A stretch of 64,000 bases of DNA from Allobosea sp. 117. Lineage in GTDB: Bacteria; Pseudomonadota; Alphaproteobacteria; Rhizobiales; Xanthobacteraceae. Both the position numbers and the translations under genes were made by a program. The notes beneath the pieces were generated by a model that was given only the letters and a program-made list of their open reading frames with translations, did no database searches and was not told the DNA's origin. Positions 57,993 to 64,000 of the stretch are shown here, in pieces. Position 1 is the first letter of the stretch; every line of letters starts with the position of its first letter. The stretch lies in contig NZ_JNLC01000010.1 of assembly GCF_000702305.1 (NCBI RefSeq), positions 620,001 to 684,000 on the forward strand, given 5' to 3'.

Positions 57993-58240
57993 GAGGGCGT
58001 CGGCTCGCTCTGGAAGGATATGTTTGGGCGCGTCGGGAGCATGCCCGGGCGCCGCCTCTAGCCATAGCGTAATTCACGCGATCGGGCAGGGGGAATATGG
58101 CACCGGCACCGGCCGCCCATTGCGCCGGGCGGGAGGCATAACTACCTGAAAAACAACCCACTTGCGGAAGCGACGAAATCGCGCTCTCCTACGTTGCTTC
58201 CGGTTCCCGGCCATGATGCCGGGCGAGAAGCGAGCCGAAC

Positions 58241-59509
58241 ATGACCGTCAATGCCGGCAATGGCACCCGTTCCCGCAGCCACATCGTTCTCACCTCCCAC
58301 GGCGCGCCGACCGGCGTCGCCGGCGCCGCGCCGGTCCTGAACTGGGGCGCGCCGACCGCCGCCGAGCGCGGACCTATCGTCGCCTCCTCCAGCGATCCCA
58401 AGCGGCGCAACGCCATCGGCAGCCATTCCGGCGGCTATTCGGTGTATCGCGCGCTCGCCATCGCCGCCGGCGCGCTGCCGGCCGATTTCCGCGCCGATCT
58501 CACCAACACCGCGCCTTCCGACATGATCGGCCCGCATCCGCAATGGGCCGACCCGAAGAAGATCGTCTCGCTCGATCCGTGGGGCCATCTGGTCGGCGAG
58601 GTGTTCGCGGACGAGATCGCCGCCGGGCTGGACGTGCGTCCGACCATCGCGGTGACCCGCGCCCATATCGACATGCCGGAAATCCGCGACGCCATCCGCG
58701 CCGGGCGGCTCAAGGTGGACGGCGACATCATCGGCCCGAAGGGCGACGTGCGCGTCACCAAGGCGGCGATCGACCCGGTCTGGTACCTGCCCGGCATCGC
58801 CGAGCGCTTCGGCGTGAGCGAGGGCGCGCTGCGCCGCTCGCTGTTCGAGCACACCGGCGGCATGTTCCCCGAACTCGTCACCCGCGGCGATCTCAAGGTG
58901 TTCCTGCCCCCCATCGGCGGCATGACGCTCTACATGTTCGGCGACCCGGCCAAGATCGGCGACGGCGTCACCCCGCTCGCCTGCCGCGTGCACGACGAAT
59001 GCAACGGCTCGGATGTGTTCTCCTCCGACATCTGTACCTGCCGGCCCTATCTCGCCCACGGCATCGAGCTCTGCGTGGAGATGGCGCAGAAGGGCGGCGT
59101 CGGCCTCGTGGTCTACAACCGCAAGGAAGGCCGCGCGCTCGGCGAGGTGACCAAGTTCCTCGTCTACAATGCCCGCAAGCGGCAGGAGGGCGGTGACCTG
59201 CCGGAGACCTATTTCAAGCGCACCGAATGCGTCGCCGGTGTGCAGGACATGCGCTTCCAGGAGCTGATGCCGGACGTATTCCATTGGCTCGGCGTCACCC
59301 GCATCGACCGCTTCGCCTCGATGAGCGACATGAAGTTCAACGCGCTGGCCCGCGCCGGCATCGAGGTGATCGAGCGCGTGCCGATCCCTGACGAGCTTAT
59401 CCCGCAGGATGCGCGCGTGGAGATGGAAGCCAAGGTCTCGGCCGGCTATTACGGCACCGGCTTCCAGAGCCAGTACGACGCCACGCAGGGGCGCGGGCTC
59501 AAGGATTGA
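58241..59509 (+). CDS. GTP cyclohydrolase II-like protein (Urc1 type)
   Basis: A 422-residue protein, about twice the length of RibA. A 190-residue N-terminal domain (HIVLTSHGAPTGVAGAAPVL at its start) precedes a GTP cyclohydrolase II domain. The zinc-binding cysteines are in DECNGSDVFSSDICTCRPYL (about residues 250-269), and NRKEGRALGEVTKFLVYNAR is the arginine-containing catalytic segment. The extended form next to upp and a DUF1688 gene is the Urc1 protein of the uracil degradation pathway described in yeasts and found in bacteria. A role in riboflavin synthesis is less likely here. Confidence 0.85.
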   Translation: MTVNAGNGTRSRSHIVLTSHGAPTGVAGAAPVLNWGAPTAAERGPIVASSSDPKRRNAIGSHSGGYSVYRALAIAAGALPADFRADLTNTAPSDMIGPHPQWADPKKIVSLDPWGHLVGEVFADEIAAGLDVRPTIAVTRAHIDMPEIRDAIRAGRLKVDGDIIGPKGDVRVTKAAIDPVWYLPGIAERFGVSEGALRRSLFEHTGGMFPELVTRGDLKVFLPPIGGMTLYMFGDPAKIGDGVTPLACRVHDECNGSDVFSSDICTCRPYLAHGIELCVEMAQKGGVGLVVYNRKEGRALGEVTKFLVYNARKRQEGGDLPETYFKRTECVAGVQDMRFQELMPDVFHWLGVTRIDRFASMSDMKFNALARAGIEVIERVPIPDELIPQDARVEMEAKVSAGYYGTGFQSQYDATQGRGLKD

Positions 59510-59580
59510 CCGACACGACGATCGAGGCCCGGTCGGCTTGAGGCCGAACGGGGCCGCATTCCATTGATACGGGTAAGAGC

Positions 59581-59877
59581 ATGGCCGACGACGATTATGT
59601 GTATGACGAGGCGACCGGCGAATGGCGGCCGGCCTCCGAGATGGCGGCGGAAGCGGCGGCGGCCAATGCGGTGCGCGACGCATCCGGCAACCTGCTCAGC
59701 GACGGGGATTCCGTCGTGCTGGTCAAGGACCTGAAGGTGAAGGGCGCCGGCCAGACGCTGAAGCAGGGCACCGTCATCCGGTCGATCCGCCTCACCGACA
59801 ATCCGGAGGAGATCGACTGCCGCCACGAGAGCATCAAGGGCCTCGTGCTGCGTACCGAATTCGTGCGCAAGCGGTGA
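59581..59877 (+). CDS. PhnA-domain protein (YjdM-like, lacking the zinc ribbon)
   Basis: A 98-residue protein matching the C-terminal PhnA/YjdM domain (DGDSVVLVKDLKVKGAGQTL, KQGTVIRSIRLTDNPEEIDC, LVLRTEFVRKR). The usual N-terminal zinc ribbon is replaced by a short acidic and alanine-rich segment. The name alkylphosphonate utilisation protein is historical; no phosphonate role is proven. It sits 71 bases after the urc1-like gene and 8 bases before the urc4-like gene, so it is part of the uracil catabolic unit. Confidence 0.88.
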   Translation: MADDDYVYDEATGEWRPASEMAAEAAAANAVRDASGNLLSDGDSVVLVKDLKVKGAGQTLKQGTVIRSIRLTDNPEEIDCRHESIKGLVLRTEFVRKR

Positions 59878-59885
59878 AGGGTCCC

Positions 59886-61115
59886 ATGACTCCGCCTGAA
59901 CTTCTCGCGCTTCGCACGCCGGGCGCCGTCCGTGCCCGATCGCACCGCGTGCTCGACTGGGTGCGCGGCGGACGCTCGCCGCACTTCGTCGTCAATGAGG
60001 GCGCGCTCGGCCTCGTCGCCGACTACGTGGTCGAGGTCACGCGCCAGTCCTATCCGGCGCTCGACATCCCCTATCACAGCCGCTGGCGGCACTTCGAGGC
60101 GGGCGGCGTCGACCGCTGGGCGGCGCTGGAGAAGAAGCTCGTCGGCCGCGATCCGCTGGCCAAGGCGCGGGTGATGGTTGATCTCGCGGTGGTGAGCGTG
60201 CTGCTCGATGCCGGCGCCGGCGATGCGTGGCGCTACCGCGAGGCGGAGACCGGCCTGCTCGTCGGCCGCTCCGAAGGGCTCGCCGTGGCGAGCCTCGCCA
60301 TGTTCGCCGCCGGCGGCTTCTCCTCCGATCCCGCCGATCCGCTGCGCGCCGACGCGGTGGCGCTGATCGGCATCGACGCCGCCGCGCTCTCGAAGTTCTT
60401 CCAGGTGACCCCGGACAATCCTCTGGTCGGCGTCGAGGGCCGCGTCCTGCTGCTCAACCGGCTTGGCGAGGCGCTCGCCGCGCGGCCGGACCTGTTCGGC
60501 GCCGATCCAGCGCGCCCCGGCGGCCTTGTCGACGCGCTGCTGCCGCCGGCGAAGGACGGCCGCCTGCCGGCCGCACGCATCCTCGAGGCGCTGCTCGACG
60601 GGCTCTCCGTCATCTGGCCCTCGGGCCTCACGGTCGAGGGCGTCGCGCTGGGCGATGTCGGCCGCCATCCGGCCGCCGTCACCTCGGACCGCTCCAACGG
60701 TCTGGTGCCGTTCCACAAGCTCTCGCAGTGGCTGACCTACTCGCTGCTGGAGCCGTTCGAGGCGGCCGGCCTGACGGTGACCGGCCTCGACGAGCTCACG
60801 GCGCTGCCCGAATACCGCAATGGCGGCCTGCTGATCGATCTCGGCCTGATCGTGCCGCGCGAGCCGCTCGACCCGGCGGTGCGCCATCCCGTCGACGGCG
60901 AGATGGTGGTGGAATGGCGCGCGCTCACCGTCGCGCTGATGGACCGGCTCGCCGACGTCGTGCGCGGACGCCTCGGCCTCGATGCCGAGGCCTTCCCGCT
61001 CGCCCGCCTGCTGCAGGGCGGCACCTGGACCGCCGGCCGCCGCGTCGCTGCCGAGCGCCGTCCGCCGTCCGGCGGCCCGCCGCTGTCGATCGACGCCGAC
61101 GGCACAGTGTTCTGA
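59886..61115 (+). CDS. DUF1688/Urc4 family protein of uracil catabolism
   Basis: A 409-residue protein of the DUF1688 family, equivalent to yeast Urc4 (Urg3). Landmarks are LRTPGAVRARSHRVLDWVRG, FVVNEGALGLVADYVVEVTR, PYHSRWRHFEAGGVDRW and LVPFHKLSQWLTYSLLEPFE. The exact reaction of Urc4 is not settled; it acts downstream of UMP in the pathway that opens the uracil ring. The ATG at 59886 lies 8 bases past the PhnA-domain gene stop, indicating cotranscription. Confidence 0.92.
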   Translation: MTPPELLALRTPGAVRARSHRVLDWVRGGRSPHFVVNEGALGLVADYVVEVTRQSYPALDIPYHSRWRHFEAGGVDRWAALEKKLVGRDPLAKARVMVDLAVVSVLLDAGAGDAWRYREAETGLLVGRSEGLAVASLAMFAAGGFSSDPADPLRADAVALIGIDAAALSKFFQVTPDNPLVGVEGRVLLLNRLGEALAARPDLFGADPARPGGLVDALLPPAKDGRLPAARILEALLDGLSVIWPSGLTVEGVALGDVGRHPAAVTSDRSNGLVPFHKLSQWLTYSLLEPFEAAGLTVTGLDELTALPEYRNGGLLIDLGLIVPREPLDPAVRHPVDGEMVVEWRALTVALMDRLADVVRGRLGLDAEAFPLARLLQGGTWTAGRRVAAERRPPSGGPPLSIDADGTVF

Positions 61116-61121
61116 AAACAA

Positions 61122-61144
61122 ATGGCCGGGACGAGCCCGGCCAT
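61122..61144. terminator. Bidirectional terminator-like hairpin after the urc4-like gene
   Basis: Stem ATGGCCGGG / CCCGGCCAT with loop ACGAG, the same stem as at 28523-28545, between two convergent genes. A-rich flank AAAACAA on the left would give a T-run on the minus strand. Confidence 0.6.
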
Positions 61145-61170
61145 GACGTTTCTGGAGGGGTAACGCCCGC

Positions 61171-62145
61171 TCAGTCGATCTGCGCGCCGGAGGCCTTCAC
61201 GATGGGCGCCCACTTGTCGCGCTCGGCCTTCACATGGGCGCCGAGCTCTTCCGGCGTCGAGCCGACCACGGTGGCGCTGAAGTCGGCGAGGCGGCTCTGC
61301 ACATTCGGGTCCTGCAGCGACTTGTTGGCGGCGGCGTTGAGCTTGGCGACCACCGCTGGCGGCGTGCCGGCCGGCGCGAACAGCGCGTTCCACGTATAGG
61401 TCTCGTAGCCCGGCAGCGTCTCGGCGATGGCCGGCACGTCCGGGAAGGAGGGCGCGCGCTTGGCCGTCGTCACCCCGAGCGCCCTGAGCTTGCCGCTCTT
61501 GATGTGGCCGGCGGAGGAGGGGAGGTTGTCGAACATGATCGGCACCTGGTTGGCCAGCACGTCGTTCAGCGCAGGGCCGGCCCCCTGATAGGGGATGTGC
61601 TGCATGTTCACGCCCGCCATGGTCTTGAACAGCTCGCCGGAAAGGTGCAGCGGCGTGCCGTTGCCGGAGGAGGCGTAGCTGTACTTGTCCGGGTTGGCTT
61701 TGAGCAGCGCGATCAGCTCGGCCACCGTCTTCGCCTCGAAGTTCGGGTTCACCACCAGCACGTTCGGCACGATGACCAGCAGCGAGACCGGCGCGAAGCT
61801 GGTCACCGGGTCATAGGGCATCTTCTTGTAGAGCGCCGGGTTGATCGCATGGGTAGCGACCGTGCCCATGAGCAGGGTGTAGCCGTCCGGATTCGCTTTG
61901 GCGACCGCCGCCGCACCGGTGTTGCCGCCGGCGCCGGCGCGGTTCTCCACCACCACCGTCTGGCCGAGCTCCTGGCTCATGCGCTGGGCGATGAGGCGTC
62001 CGACGAGGTCGGTCGAGCCGCCCGCCGCGAAGGGGATGACGAGCGTGATGGGCCGAGTCGGGAAATCCTGCGCGCCGGCGGAGCCGGCCGGAGCGGCGAG
62101 GGCGAGCACGGCGCCGAGCGTGGCGGCGAGCATGGAACGAAGCAT
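61171..62145 (-). CDS. Bug/TctC family tripartite tricarboxylate transporter receptor
   Basis: A 324-residue periplasmic binding protein starting at ATG 62145 (MLRSMLAATLG), with GGGAGA 6 bases upstream. A signal peptide ends near GSAGAQDFPTRPI. Family motifs are LVIPFAAGGSTDLVGRLIAQ, VENRAGAGGNTGAAAVAKAN and QHIPYQGAGPALNDVLANQV. Bug proteins bind carboxylates or related anions for TctAB-type transporters. No TctA or TctB gene is nearby, so this is an orphan receptor of unknown ligand. Confidence 0.93.
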   Translation of the reverse strand: MLRSMLAATLGAVLALAAPAGSAGAQDFPTRPITLVIPFAAGGSTDLVGRLIAQRMSQELGQTVVVENRAGAGGNTGAAAVAKANPDGYTLLMGTVATHAINPALYKKMPYDPVTSFAPVSLLVIVPNVLVVNPNFEAKTVAELIALLKANPDKYSYASSGNGTPLHLSGELFKTMAGVNMQHIPYQGAGPALNDVLANQVPIMFDNLPSSAGHIKSGKLRALGVTTAKRAPSFPDVPAIAETLPGYETYTWNALFAPAGTPPAVVAKLNAAANKSLQDPNVQSRLADFSATVVGSTPEELGAHVKAERDKWAPIVKASGAQID

Positions 62146-62477
62146 GGCGTTTCTCCCAGGGGGTCGGCGGGCGGGGGTATTTTGTTTGTAGGCACCGTTG
62201 CCCAAAGGTGAGTGATATTGCCGGCTCGCTCAATGCCTGTCGCGGCGGTCTTCGACCAATGGATGGGGTGCCCATCGCGATTGGATACAATCATTGGAGT
62301 GATTGGGTCCGATCTGGGTGCATTTCGGGGCGAATTGCCCAAAAGCTGGGCGCGCCCCACCGGTGATCATGATTGAATTGCCGGCTGGAGCGGCTTCCGC
62401 AACTGGCATGTGGATTGCGAGTGGGCTTGCGAGTGCACAGCCGCGCCAGCGTCGCCAACCGGAGGGTCGTCGAACCG
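62146..62477. other. Divergent intergenic region with ATTGG repeats
   Basis: A 332-base gap between the Bug receptor and the ABC operon without a supportable gene. It contains CCAAT(62256)-ATTGG(62280) as an inverted pair and further ATTGG copies at 62293 and 62302. It also holds ATGGG-GTG-CCCAT at 62263-62275. These may be regulator sites for one of the two transporters. No regulator gene is adjacent. Confidence 0.3.
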
Positions 62478-63575
62478 ATGAGCAAGGCCGCCGACATCGA
62501 GCTGATCGACGTCACCAAGCGCTATGGCGCCGCCCTCGCGGTGGACCACGTCTCGCTGAGGATACCGGCGGGCACCTATTGCTGCCTGCTCGGCCCCTCG
62601 GGCTGCGGCAAGTCGACGACGCTGCGCATGATCGCCGGGCACGAGAGCATCTCGGAAGGCGACATCCGCCTCGGCCCGACCGTGGTCACCGACCTGCCGC
62701 CGGCGCGGCGCGGCACCGCGATGATGTTCCAGAGCTACGCGCTGTTCCCGCATCTCGACATCGTCGACAACGTCGCCTTCAGCCTCAAGATGAAGGGCGC
62801 GGAGAAGACCGCCCGCCGCGCCCGCGCGATGGAGATGCTGAAGCTGGTCCACATGGATCATCTCGCCGAGCGGCGCCCGGCGCAGCTCTCCGGCGGCCAG
62901 CAGCAGCGCGTCGCGCTCGCCCGCGCGCTGATCACCGATCCGCAGGTGCTGCTGCTCGACGAGCCGCTCTCCGCGCTCGACCCGTTCCTCAAGATCAAGG
63001 TGCGCCAGGAGCTGAAGCGCCTGCAATTGCAGCTCGGCATCTCCTTCATCCACGTCACCCATAGCCAGGAGGAGGCGATGGCGCTTTCCGATCTGGTGGT
63101 GGTGATGAATGCCGGGCGCATCGAGCAGGCGGCCACCCCGCGCGAGGTCTTCAACCGCCCCTCGACCGCCTTCGTCGCCCGCTTCATGGGCGACCACAAC
63201 GTGATCGCCGGCCGCGTGACCTCGGTCGACGACGGCACGGTGAAGTTCGAGGTGCCGGGCGGCTCTTCCTTCGCCGCACCGGCCGAGGGCAGGGCGCTGG
63301 AGCCCGGCGAGCCGGTGGAGATCGCCGTGCGCACCGACCGCGTGCGCGTCGCCGACGCGGTGCTGCCCGGCTGCGGCCTCACCGGCCTCGTCCAGAACAT
63401 CGAGTATCACGGCCAGAAGGTGCAGGTGGCGCTCGCCGCGCCGGGCGTCGACGAGTTCTCGGTGCAGGTGCCCGAGGCGAGCTTCTTCGACGCCCCGCTC
63501 GCCATTGGCGACGCCGTGCCGCTCGCCTGGACGCCGCAGGACGTCCACCTCCTCGCAGCCTCGCCCGCCGCCTGA
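62478..63575 (+). CDS. PotA-type ABC transporter ATP-binding protein
   Basis: A 365-residue ABC ATPase of the spermidine/putrescine/iron (PotA-like) class. Walker A is LLGPSGCGKSTTLRMIAG (about residues 36-53), signature AQLSGGQQQRVALARAL (about 135), Walker B QVLLLDEPLSALD, and switch THSQEEAMAL. A C-terminal TOBE regulatory domain (about 235-360) follows. The ATG at 62478 begins MSKAADIELIDVTKRYG. It heads an operon whose next gene encodes a Tat-exported binding protein; the rest lies outside the window. Confidence 0.93.
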   Translation: MSKAADIELIDVTKRYGAALAVDHVSLRIPAGTYCCLLGPSGCGKSTTLRMIAGHESISEGDIRLGPTVVTDLPPARRGTAMMFQSYALFPHLDIVDNVAFSLKMKGAEKTARRARAMEMLKLVHMDHLAERRPAQLSGGQQQRVALARALITDPQVLLLDEPLSALDPFLKIKVRQELKRLQLQLGISFIHVTHSQEEAMALSDLVVVMNAGRIEQAATPREVFNRPSTAFVARFMGDHNVIAGRVTSVDDGTVKFEVPGGSSFAAPAEGRALEPGEPVEIAVRTDRVRVADAVLPGCGLTGLVQNIEYHGQKVQVALAAPGVDEFSVQVPEASFFDAPLAIGDAVPLAWTPQDVHLLAASPAA

Positions 63576-63615
63576 CGGCACGCGGAAACCAACACGACAA
63601 ACTCGGGAGACAGCC

Positions 63616-64000
63616 ATGAGCAGGAAGATCGAGACGGGAGCACGCGGCAAGGCGGGCCTCAGCCGCCGCCAGCTCCTGAAGGGCGCGGCCGCCGCGGGCG
63701 GTCTCGTCGCCGGCGGCGGCGCGGTGACGGGCTTCCCCACCATCTGGGCGCAGAACCCGATCACGCTGCGCCAGTTCGGCACCGGGGTGTCGAACCTCAA
63801 CGCCATCGCCGAGAAGTGCAAGGCCGACCTCGGCATCACCCTGCAGATGACCGCGCTCGATTCCGACGCCGTCTCCCAGCGCGTGGTGACGCAGGCGAAC
63901 AGCTTTGACATCGCCGACATCGAGTACTGGATCTGCAAGAAGGTGTTCCCGGCCGGCACGCTGCAGCCGATGGACGTGAAGAAGATCAAGTATTTCGATC
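63616..64000 (+). CDS. Tat-exported ABC transporter solute-binding protein, N-terminal fragment
   Basis: The first 128 residues are visible; the frame runs off the right edge. The twin-arginine motif SRRQLLKG followed by a hydrophobic AAAAGGLVAGGGAV core marks a Tat signal peptide, so the protein is exported folded. The mature part starts near NPITLRQFGTGVSNLNAIAE and looks like a PotD-type extracellular receptor. GGGAGA lies 7 bases before the ATG. With the PotA-type ATPase 40 bases upstream it suggests uptake of a polyamine-like or other small cation; the ligand cannot be read from this fragment. Confidence 0.85.
   Translation, partial: MSRKIETGARGKAGLSRRQLLKGAAAAGGLVAGGGAVTGFPTIWAQNPITLRQFGTGVSNLNAIAEKCKADLGITLQMTALDSDAVSQRVVTQANSFDIADIEYWICKKVFPAGTLQPMDVKKIKYFD

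Noticed and set aside
1..64000. tRNA, rRNA, CRISPR array or insertion sequence
   Set aside because: No cloverleaf-like intergenic sequence, regularly spaced identical repeats, or transposase-like protein was seen. The repeats present are intergenic palindromes and mosaic elements.

Overview
The window is a GC-rich (roughly two-thirds G+C), gene-dense chromosomal segment from an alphaproteobacterium of the order Hyphomicrobiales. The gene set best resembles the Xanthobacteraceae/Nitrobacteraceae branch. Supporting genes are gcrA with clustered GANTC sites, the PhyR-NepR-EcfG general stress module, FixL-FixJ-FixK oxygen signalling, Shemin-type 5-aminolevulinate synthase, a PodJ-like polarity protein, and families of intergenic mosaic repeats. 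I see no tRNA or rRNA genes, no insertion sequence, no prophage and no CRISPR array, so this reads as core chromosome with some accessory metabolic modules.

Layout, left to right. Positions 1-8.7 kb hold two secreted proteins, gcrA, a YgjP-type metallopeptidase, a class A penicillin-binding protein, glnD and a PRC-barrel protein. From 8.2 to 12.3 kb is the general stress locus: phyR plus an HWE histidine kinase on the minus strand, nepR-ecfG divergent on the plus strand, and flanking small genes that carry matches to the sigma-EcfG promoter GGAAC-N16/17-CGTT. From 12.3 to 21.3 kb are a LysR regulator, rmuC, def-fmt, a 1-Cys peroxiredoxin, a glycine-zipper lipoprotein, an S24-type self-cleaving repressor with an apparent operator, DUF952-pyrD and a MATE exporter. 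From 21.3 to 28.4 kb is the ligase/exonuclease/Lhr-type helicase/metallophosphoesterase DNA repair cluster, with a TPR-methyltransferase gene between its two arms. From 28.5 to 41.9 kb are the PodJ-like protein, a MerR regulator, several single enzymes, a NarL-type response regulator with a symporter-fused hybrid histidine kinase (acetate-switch type), and mscL.

From 42.2 to 50.5 kb is the oxygen-sensing block: an aminotransferase, fixL, fixJ, a single-domain response regulator and fixK, then hemN, an AbrB-type membrane protein and hemA. A FixK-type box lies so close to hemN that a class II promoter would start transcription at the hemN ATG. 

The most interesting region is 50.6-57.2 kb. It reads, on the minus strand, as nikR, a HupE/UreJ nickel permease, a guanidine-I (ykkC) riboswitch, a three-gene ABC importer, a guanidine hydrolase-type ureohydrolase, and a very His-rich protein of unknown family. 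Together these suggest riboswitch-controlled guanidine uptake and nickel-dependent hydrolysis, with nickel supply encoded next door. The His-rich protein is a plausible undescribed nickel-handling partner.

From 57.3 to 61.1 kb is a uracil catabolism (URC) cluster: upp, a GTP-cyclohydrolase-II-like Urc1, a PhnA-domain protein and a DUF1688/Urc4 protein. The window ends with an orphan Bug-type solute receptor and the start of a polyamine-type ABC importer operon.
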